A DNA stretch of 64,000 nt from Pseudomonas sp. CROZ-RG-20F-R04-15. GTDB taxonomy: Bacteria > Pseudomonadota > Gammaproteobacteria > Pseudomonadales > Pseudomonadaceae. The stretch's first letter is position 1; each line of letters begins with the position of its first letter. The translations under genes and the position numbers were made by a program. The stretch covers positions 1-64,000 of the forward strand of contig NZ_JAKNQL010000012.1 of the NCBI RefSeq assembly GCF_022662375.1. The letters run 5' to 3'. Of the stretch, positions 1 through 7,150 are shown piece after piece. Below the pieces are notes generated by a model that saw only the letters and a list, made by a program, of their open reading frames with translations, did no database searches and was not told the DNA's origin.

Positions 1-323
1 GACTCGCTGCCGAAACCTACATAACTCATTGAATCTCAAGGAGTTTTCCGTTTCGACTGCGCCGGAAGTGGGGCGAATTATAGACATCCTGAATCTGCCG
101 TCAACCGTTAATTTCGCTTTTCTATCGAAAACACCCTAAACCCCTTCTTTCTATATAGAAGGCGTCACCGCAGAGAGGGAAAACACCTATGCAGGTAGCC
201 GGAAACCTATAGATGACGTAAGCCCGCCTACACAACGGATTATCAGGCAGCACAAAAGGATAGCGTTATGGAGTAGCTGGAGGACGGCGGAATCTGGCAA
301 CAGAAGGGAGTTCAAACAATAGA
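1..323. other. Non-coding left flank
   Basis: No convincing coding sequence on either strand. It lies immediately beyond the 3' end of tRNA-Arg(CCT), a usual place for integrative elements, but no tRNA-end duplication or integrase is visible in the window. I see nothing further in it. Confidence 0.5.
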
Positions 324-400
324 TGGTGTCCCAGGGCAGGTTCGAACTGCCAACCTTCCCCTTAGGAGGGGGATGCTCTATCCAATTGAGCTACTGAGAC
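324..400 (-). tRNA. tRNA-Arg (CCT anticodon)
   Basis: The minus strand folds as a complete 77-nt cloverleaf: acceptor GTCTCAG/CTGGGAC, T arm GGCAG-TTCGAAC-CTGCC, and anticodon stem CCCC/GGGG closing loop CTCCTAA, which gives anticodon CCT. CCA is encoded. It reads AGG codons, which are rare in pseudomonads. The 3' end faces the window's left edge. Confidence 0.93.
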
Positions 401-694
401 ACAGAATTGTCACGAGCAGACGCTGCGTGACGGGCGGCCTGCATGTTAACGGCCAAGTCCTGATTTGTCATGTCATCCGTAGCCATATTAAGTGTAGGCA
501 TGTGCACCGCAATGCTGCGGGAAGTTTTACCGTGCATTTTGCACGCCCGTAAAACGCCGCCAATGCAGATTGCAAGCCCGGCATACCGCCAAAACCTCTC
601 AAATCCTTGTTTTTAAAGGACTAAACAGCGGTTAGACTGTTGGCACGACGGCTGCTTCGCCTGTTCCATAGAAGAACAATCGGAGCGCCGACTC

Positions 695-931
695 ATGAAT
701 ACGACCCTCTTGCTTGCAAACGCCGCCGCATTGGCGATTGTGGCCAGCTTTCACTTTATCCCTGAAAGCACCACGCCGAAATCGATAGCCCAACGTATGC
801 CGCATTATCTGCAGGTGCAGAGGAAACCCCAATTGGCAGTTCTCAGCGACAAGGAAAGTCTTGCCCCAAGGGTTGTCAGCGCGCAAGAGCAAGCCCTGCC
901 ATCCCAAATGATCGATCGTCTGGTTTTTTGA
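695..931 (+). CDS. Small hypothetical protein, possibly exported
   Basis: A 78-residue protein that I do not recognise. The first ~20 residues (MNTTLLLANAAALAIVASFHF) are hydrophobic and could be a signal peptide or single membrane anchor. The rest is polar with no clear motif. The ATG has a plausible ribosome site (CGGAG, 8 nt upstream). The next gene starts 20 bp after the stop in the same direction, so the two are probably cotranscribed. Function unknown. Confidence 0.5.
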   Translation: MNTTLLLANAAALAIVASFHFIPESTTPKSIAQRMPHYLQVQRKPQLAVLSDKESLAPRVVSAQEQALPSQMIDRLVF

Positions 932-951
932 AATATCTTCAGGAGTACAGC

Positions 952-1131
952 ATGTCAAAGTCAGCCGCGGGATTTCTGATTCTTGCCGCTATGAGTGGCG
1001 TTATGCATTTTTCGCTGTTCGAGGAAACCGTTGTCACCCTGCCACTGATTGCTTGCGGCGTGTTTTCGGTATTGTTTGTCCTGGCACTGATCGCCGGTCG
1101 CAAAATCAAGTTCGATCCGGTACTGCGTTAA
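952..1131 (+). CDS. Small membrane protein, hypothetical
   Basis: A 59-residue protein with two predicted membrane helices, roughly residues 5-22 and 30-49, and a short basic C-terminus (GRKIKFDPVLR). ATG is preceded by AGGAG at good spacing. An in-frame start 24 bp earlier lacks such a site. Its last 26 bp overlap the 3' end of phnN on the other strand. Function unknown. It probably forms a two-gene unit with the small ORF upstream. Confidence 0.55.
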   Translation: MSKSAAGFLILAAMSGVMHFSLFEETVVTLPLIACGVFSVLFVLALIAGRKIKFDPVLR

Positions 1132-1675
1132 ACCGGATCACATCCAGCAACTGACTCACCGCGTCCGTCAGGTCGCCCGAATTGTCGATTAAATGTACCA
1201 CCTCATCGCTTGATCTTCTGTCCTTGAACAAGGCATTACGGCTAAGTCGAGCCTCTATCTGTTCAGGTGCCTCTCGACCCCGCCGAAGAAGGCGCTCTCG
1301 CAAAACCTCGTCATTTACCGTCAACAGAACAGGCAGAAGCGTCGGGTATCGCTCCAACGCTTGCCGCAGGTTGGCGCGAGAGCCATTTACCAACACATGC
1401 CGCCCCACCGCCAAAAAATGGTCCATCTCAATCGGTATTCCATAAGCAAGACCGTTAGCGTGCCAAGCCAGCGAAAATTCGCGAGCGCGCTGACGATTCT
1501 CGAATTCTTCGGGCGTCACCCCCACCGCATCCTCGCCCACCGACTCGGCTGATCGAGTAATAACCCGCCGCATGACTTCGCAGTTCATTGCCTGCAGTGG
1601 TTCACGCGCAGCCTCGATCAAACTGTCCTTGCCCGAACCGGACGGCCCCATCAAATAAATAAGCTTGCCATCCAT
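1106..1675 (-). CDS. phnN: Ribose 1,5-bisphosphate phosphokinase PhnN
   Basis: PhnN phosphorylates ribose 1,5-bisphosphate to PRPP and belongs to the guanylate-kinase-like P-loop family. The protein starts MDGKLIYLMGPSGSGKDSL, with the P-loop GPSGSGKDS at residues 10-18. It has 189 residues, the usual length. The ATG at 1675 was preferred to the longer frame because GGAGG lies upstream and homology begins there. In many bacteria phnN is the last gene of a C-P lyase operon. Here no other phn gene is near, so it may serve general PRPP synthesis. It overlaps the convergent small gene by 26 bp. Confidence 0.85.
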   Translation of the reverse strand: MDGKLIYLMGPSGSGKDSLIEAAREPLQAMNCEVMRRVITRSAESVGEDAVGVTPEEFENRQRAREFSLAWHANGLAYGIPIEMDHFLAVGRHVLVNGSRANLRQALERYPTLLPVLLTVNDEVLRERLLRRGREAPEQIEARLSRNALFKDRRSSDEVVHLIDNSGDLTDAVSQLLDVIRFNAVPDRT

Positions 1676-2065
1676 CCTGAAAACGCCCTCCGGCAGGTGT
1701 CCGCCACTAGTAAATCGGCAATTTGCCACTATCCTGTACAGGTAAGGAACAAGGATGCAGAACCCGCATAGCATGCACGTTCTGATGCCTTCGGACATCA
1801 ATTGATGTACAGCAGGAAGCGGCAAAGGATGCGGACAGAGGCGAAGATTTCCAACCAGTCCGCATTTCTGATAATTGGTGCTGGCATTACGCCTTTACCC
1901 AGCTCAATATTTGTCACAGAATTGACGCCAATGATCTGGCAATTTTGAGGCATGATGCGGGCCTCTTAACAATTCAGGTTGAACCATTTGGCGCGGATGC
2001 TTGTCCTACCACACATCCTGCGGCCAATCCCGAGAACCGCTCCCCTGAACTAACCGGTTAAATAT
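1676..2065. promoter_or_regulatory. phnN-amrZ divergent intergenic region
   Basis: 390 bp between divergent phnN and amrZ. amrZ in P. aeruginosa is AlgT(sigma-22)-dependent and autorepressed. A TCTGA at 1867-1871 with GAAGAT at 1843-1848 is a weak AlgT-like pair, but the 18-nt spacer is slightly long. A TGGCA-containing segment at 1937-1952 resembles an AmrZ half-site. Both are weak matches by eye. Confidence 0.3.
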
Positions 2066-2392
2066 ATGCGCCCATTGAAACAGGCAATTTATTCCAGCCG
2101 TACGGCTGACAAGTTCGTCGTACGTCTGCCAGACGGAATGCGTGAACGCATTGCCGAGGTGGCTCGCAATCATCATCGCAGCATGAACTCCGAGATCATT
2201 GCGCGCCTTGAGCAGAGTCTTATTCAGGAAGGTGCACTGGGCGAAGAGCTGAGCATGCGCCTGGACAGCCCGGAACTGTCGCTGCATGAGCGTGAGCTCT
2301 TGCAACGTTTCCGTCAGCTTTCTCACCGTCAGCAGAACGCTCTGGTTTCCTTGATCGCCCATGACGCTGAAATGGCAGCAGACGCGTCCTGA
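2066..2392 (+). CDS. amrZ: Ribbon-helix-helix regulator AmrZ (AlgZ)
   Basis: AmrZ is an Arc-type ribbon-helix-helix DNA-binding protein controlling alginate, flagellar motility, exopolysaccharide and cyclic-di-GMP genes. The 108-residue product has the expected order: a short flexible N-terminus, then TADKFVVRLPDGMRERI (beta strand and helix 1), the conserved HHRSMNSEIIARLE helix 2, and a C-terminal tetramerisation region (LSLHERELLQRFRQL). It matches P. aeruginosa AmrZ almost end to end from memory. Flanked by divergent phnN and convergent mgtE, so monocistronic, ending in a strong terminator at 2411-2438. Confidence 0.93.
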   Translation: MRPLKQAIYSSRTADKFVVRLPDGMRERIAEVARNHHRSMNSEIIARLEQSLIQEGALGEELSMRLDSPELSLHERELLQRFRQLSHRQQNALVSLIAHDAEMAADAS

Positions 2393-2410
2393 GCCACACC
2401 GAACACCTCA

Positions 2411-2438
2411 AGCCAGCTTAACCGCTGGCTTTTTTTTG
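2411..2438 (+). terminator. Rho-independent terminator of amrZ
   Basis: A perfect 7-bp stem AGCCAGC/GCTGGCT with a 6-nt loop, followed by eight T residues, 18 bp after the amrZ stop. Confidence 0.9.
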
Positions 2439-2465
2439 CGTGGATTTTGAGTTTTCGCAGACAAG

Positions 2466-2490
2466 AAAAAGCCCGCCATATAGACGGGCT
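2466..2490 (-). terminator. Rho-independent terminator of mgtE
   Basis: On the minus strand AGCCCG...CGGGCT closes a short loop and is followed by TTTTTC. It lies 16 bp beyond the mgtE stop. Confidence 0.85.
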
Positions 2491-2506
2491 GTTTCGATGC
2501 AGCAGA

Positions 2507-3949
2507 TCAGAGCAGGAAGATCGTCGCCAGCCCGAGGAAGATGAAGAAGCCGCCACTGTCGGTCATCGCGGTAATCATCACACTCGCCCCCATGGCCGGA
2601 TCGCGCCCCATTTTCGCCAGGGTCATCGGGATCAATACACCCATTAATGCCGCCAGCAGCAAATTGAGCGTCATAGCCGCTGTCATTACCACGCCCAACG
2701 ACCAACTGCCGTAGAGCAGATAAGCAACCACACCAATCACACCACCCCAGACCAGGCCATTGATCAGGCCTACCGCCAGCTCTTTGCGCATCAGGCGCGA
2801 AGTATTGCCGGTGCTGACCTGGTCGAGCGCCATGGCGCGAACGATCATGGTGATGGTCTGGTTACCGGAGTTGCCACCAATACCGGCCACGATCGGCATC
2901 AGCGCTGCGAGCGCTACCAGTTTCTCGATCGAGCCTTCGAACAGACCGATCACTCGAGAGGCGACAAACGCAGTGATCAAGTTGACCGCCAGCCAGGCCC
3001 AACGGTTACGCAAAGACTTCCAGACCGAGGCGAAGATGTCTTCCTCTTCACGCAGACCGGCCATGTTGAGAACTTCGCTCTCACTCTCTTCACGAATCAG
3101 GTCAACCATTTCATCAATGGTCAGACGACCAATCAGCTTGCCGTTCTTGTCGACCACCGGAGCCGAGATCAGGTCGTAACGTTCGAACGCCTGAGCAGCG
3201 TCGTAGGCATCTTCGTCCGGATGGAAACTTACCGGATCACTGGCCATCACCTCGGCAACTTGCTTGTCCGGATCATTGACCAGCAGGCGTTTGATCGGCA
3301 GCACACCCTTGAGCACACCGTCGTAGTCGACAACAAACAGCTTGTCGGTATGGCCCGGCAGCTCTTTGAGGCGGCGCAGATAACGCAGAACCACTTCGAG
3401 GCTGACATCCTCACGGATGGTCACCATCTCGAAGTCCATCAACGCACCGACCTGCTCCTCGTCGTAAGACAGGGCCGAGCGAACGCGTTCACGCTGCTGG
3501 TTATCCAGACTCTCCATCAGTTCATGGACGACGTCTCGCGGCAGCTCGGAAGCCAGGTCAGCAAGTTCGTCGGCATCCATATCCTTGGCAGCCGCCAGGA
3601 GTTCGTGATCGTCCATGTCGGCGATCAGCGTTTCACGAACGGAGTCGGATACTTCGAGAAGAATGTCGCCGTCGCGGTCAGCCTTGACCAATTGCCAGAG
3701 CGTCAGACGATCGTCCAGCGGCAAGGCTTCAAGAATGTAGGCGACGTCGGCGGAGTGCAGATCATCGAGTTTGCGCTGCAGCTCGACGAGATTTTGCCGG
3801 TGAACCAGATTTTCGACGCGGTCGTGATGCGCGCCTTCCTGACGATGAGTCAGGTCTTCGACGACCCTTTGACGCTGCAGCAGCTCGACGACTTGAGCCA
3901 GACGATCCTGCAGGCTTTCTTGTGTTTTCTTTACTTCGATTTCAGACAT
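2507..3949 (-). CDS. mgtE: Magnesium transporter MgtE
   Basis: MgtE forms a dimeric Mg2+ channel gated by cytosolic Mg2+. The 480-residue protein shows the family order: an N-terminal helical MgtE-N domain (about residues 30-130), two CBS domains (about 140-255; e.g. VMASDPVSFHPDEDAYDA), a plug helix, and five C-terminal membrane helices starting near NRWAWLAVNLITAFVAS. The motif PIVAGIGGNSGNQ is the pore signature. The ATG at 3949 follows GGAG. It is convergent with amrZ. No Mg-sensing leader was recognised, although a short GC hairpin lies upstream. Confidence 0.95.
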   Translation of the reverse strand: MSEIEVKKTQESLQDRLAQVVELLQRQRVVEDLTHRQEGAHHDRVENLVHRQNLVELQRKLDDLHSADVAYILEALPLDDRLTLWQLVKADRDGDILLEVSDSVRETLIADMDDHELLAAAKDMDADELADLASELPRDVVHELMESLDNQQRERVRSALSYDEEQVGALMDFEMVTIREDVSLEVVLRYLRRLKELPGHTDKLFVVDYDGVLKGVLPIKRLLVNDPDKQVAEVMASDPVSFHPDEDAYDAAQAFERYDLISAPVVDKNGKLIGRLTIDEMVDLIREESESEVLNMAGLREEEDIFASVWKSLRNRWAWLAVNLITAFVASRVIGLFEGSIEKLVALAALMPIVAGIGGNSGNQTITMIVRAMALDQVSTGNTSRLMRKELAVGLINGLVWGGVIGVVAYLLYGSWSLGVVMTAAMTLNLLLAALMGVLIPMTLAKMGRDPAMGASVMITAMTDSGGFFIFLGLATIFLL

Positions 3950-4270
3950 AGGCGAACTCCACTCCCAGCAGCGGGGCACGCCGGAAGGATCAATCAGTCA
4001 ATTCATGATTGGTAAAGCGGTTTACTGAGTAACTACTGGGTAAGTCCATGGAGGTTTTCCATAAGCCCCGGCGGGGCTGACGGGCGCAATGATACACCGC
4101 CTGACGGTTTAAAACGTTAAAAAATCACGGTCGAAACAAGCGCTTGCGAAACAAACCTGAGCACTGTCCTGATCCCTGCACATGCGACGACTCATCCTGA
4201 AAAGAAAACACACCGGCACTCGAAAATGTAGCGACTACCCTTGAGCGTAGATCGTCATGGAGGACATCGA
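3950..4270. other. Divergent intergenic region of mgtE and the DUF4124-like gene
   Basis: 321 bp serving as the promoter region for both divergent genes. At 4064-4078 there is a perfect palindrome AGCCCCGGCGGGGCT within the mgtE leader. It is not followed by T residues on either strand, so it is not an obvious terminator. Nothing else stands out. Confidence 0.4.
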
Positions 4271-4789
4271 ATGCCATTGAAACCATCCCACTTTGTACTC
4301 ACCAGCCTGCTCTGCCTGCCGCCGACCGGGGCCGCCGTTACCCTCCATCGTTGCGAAGCCGCCGATGGCAGCATCACCTTCACTTCGATGAGCTGTGCGC
4401 AAGGTGAACGGCGCTCTGCACAGGAAGTCCACCCCTACTCGCCTGGATCTGTTGTGGCCGTAATGCCAGAGCACAACCATGAAGAAACCTCCGGCATGAC
4501 AACCACAGGCCGAGAACCGGGCATCGTTGGCCAAACTAAAGACAAATGCGGAAATCTGATCGACGCCAGGCAACGCCGCGCCGCGATCATCAATCGACGC
4601 GTGATTGCCGGCATGAGCCAGCAAGACGTCGAAAGCGCGCTAGGCAAACCGGACAAGGTGAATATTCGAACATCGACGACGAGCTATCGATACGACCTCA
4701 AGCGAGGCCGTAGTGCTCAAATAGATTTTGACGAGAGGGGATGCGTGAAGGCAAAAGCCAAATCCCGGACAGCAAAAAGCCCGCGATAA
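4271..4789 (+). CDS. Exported DUF4124-like protein with BamE/SmpA-like C-terminus
   Basis: A 172-residue exported protein. Residues 1-24 form a signal peptide. Residues 28-46 (LHRCEAADGSITFTSMSC) match the DUF4124 pattern of a two-cysteine small beta domain. The C-terminal half, VIAGMSQQDVESALGKPDKVN, has the 'G-M-S-xx-V-xxxLGxPD' signature of the BamE/SmpA fold. ATG at 4271 has GGAGG 7 nt upstream; a longer in-frame start lacks this. The basic C-terminus (KAKAKSRTAKSPR) is unusual for a periplasmic protein. Probable envelope protein of unknown role; the domain calls are by pattern only. Confidence 0.75.
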   Translation: MPLKPSHFVLTSLLCLPPTGAAVTLHRCEAADGSITFTSMSCAQGERRSAQEVHPYSPGSVVAVMPEHNHEETSGMTTTGREPGIVGQTKDKCGNLIDARQRRAAIINRRVIAGMSQQDVESALGKPDKVNIRTSTTSYRYDLKRGRSAQIDFDERGCVKAKAKSRTAKSPR

Positions 4790-4802
4790 ACGCGGGCTTT
4801 TC
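4776..4802. terminator. Bidirectional terminator overlapping a stop codon
   Basis: Stem AAAGCCCGCG/CGCGGGCTTT around a 5-nt loop, with T residues following on the plus strand and A residues on the far side. It overlaps the stop codon of the DUF4124-like gene and can also stop transcription of the tRNA-Arg cluster arriving on the minus strand. Confidence 0.88.
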
Positions 4803-4808
4803 GGTATA

Positions 4809-4885
4809 TGGTGCACTCGACAGGATTCGAACCTGTGACCGCTCGGTTCGTAGCCGAGTACTCTATCCAGCTGAGCTACGAGTGC
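4809..4885 (-). tRNA. tRNA-Arg (ACG), copy 3
   Basis: A 77-nt cloverleaf on the minus strand with encoded CCA; anticodon stem CTCGG/CCGAG encloses CTACGAA, giving anticodon ACG (deaminated to ICG). It is the promoter-distal member of a tandem triplet. Confidence 0.96.
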
Positions 4886-4957
4886 ATTTTGTGTTTTTAG
4901 CCCAGACCACAACTGGATGAAGCCAAGTTATCTGCATCGCTGCAACTAACTCTTAAA

Positions 4958-5034
4958 TGGTGCACTCGACAGGATTCGAACCTGTGACCGCTCGGTTCGT
5001 AGCCGAGTACTCTATCCAGCTGAGCTACGAGTGC
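4958..5034 (-). tRNA. tRNA-Arg (ACG), copy 2
   Basis: Same sequence as its neighbours at 4809 and 5106, 77 nt with encoded CCA and anticodon ACG. The spacers on either side are near-identical to each other, which points to unit duplication. Confidence 0.96.
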
Positions 5035-5105
5035 ATTTGTGTTTTTAGACCAGATCACATCTGGTTGAAGCCAAGTTATTTACATCGCTGTAACTAACTC
5101 TTAAA

Positions 5106-5182
5106 TGGTGCACTCGACAGGATTCGAACCTGTGACCGCTCGGTTCGTAGCCGAGTACTCTATCCAGCTGAGCTACGAGTGC
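5106..5182 (-). tRNA. tRNA-Arg (ACG), copy 1
   Basis: 77 nt, anticodon ACG, encoded CCA. First Arg gene after tRNA-Ser, transcribed away from rsmA. The order rsmA/csrA, tRNA-Ser, several tRNA-Arg(ACG) parallels the E. coli csrA-serV-argVYZQ region. Confidence 0.96.
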
Positions 5183-5289
5183 ATTTGTTGCGCCGCATTA
5201 TAGCCCGTCTAATCTCTATTCCAACCACTTTTTCTATTAATTTCAACAACTTACAGAAAAAGCCAGATTACGACGTACTAAGCAAATAA

Positions 5290-5380
5290 TGGCGGAGAAC
5301 GGGGGATTCGAACCCCCGACACCCTTTTGAGGTGTACTCCCTTAGCAGGGGAGCGCCTTCGGCCACTCGGCCAGCTCTCC
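5290..5380 (-). tRNA. tRNA-Ser (GCT)
   Basis: A 91-nt class II tRNA with a long variable arm. Acceptor GGAGAGC, anticodon loop CTGCTAA giving anticodon GCT (AGC/AGU codons), encoded CCA. It lies between rsmA and the tRNA-Arg triplet on the same strand. Confidence 0.96.
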
Positions 5381-5442
5381 GCAACACGGGGCGTATCTTA
5401 ACCAACCTTTTCCCCGTTTGCAAACATAAAAATCGATAAAAA

Positions 5443-5631
5443 TTAATGGCTTGGTTCTTCGTCCTTCTCTTTCTTTATACGCAGGTAAATTTCCTCACGG
5501 TGCACGGCAACCTCTTTCGGGGCGTTGACGCCGATACGCACTTGATTTCCTTTAACGCCGAGCACGGTCACGGTGATTTCGCCATCACCGATAATCAGGC
5601 TTTCTGCGCACCGACGAGTCAGAATCAGCAT
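5443..5631 (-). CDS. rsmA: Carbon storage/secondary metabolism regulator RsmA (CsrA family)
   Basis: RsmA is a small RNA-binding homodimer that represses translation by occupying GGA motifs at ribosome sites and is titrated by RsmY/RsmZ RNAs. The 62-residue protein begins MLILTRRCAESLIIGD and contains VKGNQVRIGVNAPKEVAVHREEI; the conserved L4 and R44-type residues that bind RNA are present. It matches the RsmA rather than the RsmE type. ATG at 5631 has GGAGAAAGGT directly upstream; a longer in-frame start is unlikely. Next to lysC and alaS, as is conserved in gammaproteobacteria. Confidence 0.96.
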   Translation of the reverse strand: MLILTRRCAESLIIGDGEITVTVLGVKGNQVRIGVNAPKEVAVHREEIYLRIKKEKDEEPSH

Positions 5632-5781
5632 ACCTTTCTCCTTACGCAATTCAGTTCAGGGACAACAGTCTGCAAAAAAAAGGCACCCGACCTACAACCG
5701 GAGCGATCGTAGCCCTACATGCCTGAGTATTGACCAGCGCGAGCAAAAGAACAGTTCAGGGCTCGCGCCATTCAAAAAATA

Positions 5782-5806
5782 AAGGGCGCGGTCAGACCGC
5801 GCCCTT
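5782..5806 (-). terminator. Terminator after lysC
   Basis: Perfect inverted repeat with 11-bp arms (AAGGGCGCGGT/ACCGCGCCCTT) and a 3-nt loop, followed on the minus strand by ATTTTTTG. It lies 12 bp past the lysC stop, so rsmA needs its own promoter downstream of it. Confidence 0.92.
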
Positions 5807-5818
5807 CAAGAATTGGAA

Positions 5819-7060
5819 TTACTCGCCTTGACGGGCAGGAGCATCCAGTTCGAAAGCCGTGTGCAGGGCGCGCACGGCCAGTTCCAGGTACTTCTCTTCG
5901 ATCACCACGGAAACCTTGATTTCCGAGGTCGAGATCATCTGGATGTTGATGCTTTCTTTGGCCAGGGATTCGAACATGCGGCTGGCGACGCCTGCGTGGG
6001 AACGCATGCCGACGCCGACGATCGAGACCTTGGCAATCTTGGTGTCGCCAACCACTTCACGGGCACCGATCTCGCGAGCGGTGTTTTCCAGCACGGTCTG
6101 TGCGGCCTGGTAGTCGTTGCGGTGCACGGTGAAGGTGAAGTCGGTGGTGTTATCGTGCGCGACGTTCTGCACGATCATGTCGACTTCGATGTTCGCGGCA
6201 CTGATCGGGCCGAGAATCTTGAACGCCACGCCCGGGGTGTCTGGCACGCCACGGATGGTCAGCTTGGCTTCATCGCGGTTGAAAGCGATGCCGGAAATGA
6301 TCGGCTGTTCCATGGTTTCCTCTTCATCAATAGTAATGAGGGTGCCCGGACCCTCCTTGAAGCTGTGCAGTACGCGCAGCGGAACGTTGTACTTGCCGGC
6401 GAATTCCACCGCACGGATCTGCAACACCTTGGAACCGAGGCTGGCCATTTCCAGCATCTCTTCGAAGGTGATCTTGTCCAGACGCTGGGCGACTGGCACA
6501 ACGCGCGGGTCGGTGGTGTAGACACCATCAACGTCGGTGTAGATCTGGCACTCGTCAGCCTTCAACGCAGCAGCCAGTGCCACACCGGTGGTATCTGAAC
6601 CGCCACGACCGAGGGTGGTGATGTTGCCGTGCTCGTCGACGCCCTGGAAACCGGCGACAACTACCACGCGACCTGCCTTCAGATCACCACGAATCTTCTG
6701 GTCATCAATCTGCAAGATACGCGCTTTATTGTGCGCACTGTCGGTGAGGATCCGCACCTGATTACCGGTGTACGACACCGCCGGCACACCGCGCTTGATC
6801 AGCGCCATGGCCAACAGGGCAATCGTCACCTGCTCACCGGTGGAAACGATCACGTCCAGCTCGCGCGGAACCGGTTGGCCGTCGCCACTGATTTGCTTGG
6901 CCAGATCGATCAGACGGTTGGTTTCGCCGCTCATTGCAGACAGCACAACCACCAGGTCATCGCCGGCATCGCGGAATTTCTTAACCTTGTCGGCGACCTG
7001 CTCGATTCTCTCGACAGTACCGACCGAGGTGCCTCCAAATTTCTGTACGATCAAAGCCAT
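5819..7060 (-). CDS. lysC: Aspartate kinase LysC (alpha subunit; internal beta start)
   Basis: Catalyses ATP-dependent phosphorylation of L-aspartate, the first step to lysine, threonine and methionine. The 413-residue protein begins MALIVQKFGGTSVGT, with the kinase motif KFGGTSV at residues 7-13, the amino-acid kinase domain to about 245, and two ACT regulatory domains (about 265-400) that bind the feedback inhibitors. Start at 7060 was chosen because homology begins there. At 6313 an in-frame ATG (residue 250) is preceded by GAGGAAACC, an excellent ribosome site, which would give a 164-residue beta subunit made only of the ACT domains. This matches the alpha2beta2 aspartokinases known in the family. 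Confidence 0.95.
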   Translation of the reverse strand: MALIVQKFGGTSVGTVERIEQVADKVKKFRDAGDDLVVVLSAMSGETNRLIDLAKQISGDGQPVPRELDVIVSTGEQVTIALLAMALIKRGVPAVSYTGNQVRILTDSAHNKARILQIDDQKIRGDLKAGRVVVVAGFQGVDEHGNITTLGRGGSDTTGVALAAALKADECQIYTDVDGVYTTDPRVVPVAQRLDKITFEEMLEMASLGSKVLQIRAVEFAGKYNVPLRVLHSFKEGPGTLITIDEEETMEQPIISGIAFNRDEAKLTIRGVPDTPGVAFKILGPISAANIEVDMIVQNVAHDNTTDFTFTVHRNDYQAAQTVLENTAREIGAREVVGDTKIAKVSIVGVGMRSHAGVASRMFESLAKESINIQMISTSEIKVSVVIEEKYLELAVRALHTAFELDAPARQGE

Positions 7061-7109
7061 TTCAAAGCCGCCTCTGCCCATGAAGGGCGCCCAATAATCA
7101 CTCGAACAG

Positions 7110-7144
7110 CCGCCGGGTCCACCACTAGACTGCGAACCCGGCGG
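7110..7144 (-). other. Hairpin between alaS and lysC
   Basis: CCGCCGGGT/ACCCGGCGG, a 9-bp GC-rich stem with a 17-nt loop, 7 bp past the alaS stop and 50 bp before the lysC start. No T tract follows, so it could be a weak terminator, an mRNA-stabilising hairpin or an attenuator. Confidence 0.45.
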
Positions 7145-7150
7145 ACCGTC

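Noticed and set aside
1..400. Integrated element at tRNA-Arg(CCT)
   Set aside because: No integrase and no repeat of the tRNA 3' end are visible; the site lies at the window edge so it cannot be judged.
4809..5182. Regularly spaced repeats resembling a CRISPR
   Set aside because: They are three tRNA-Arg genes with duplicated spacers.
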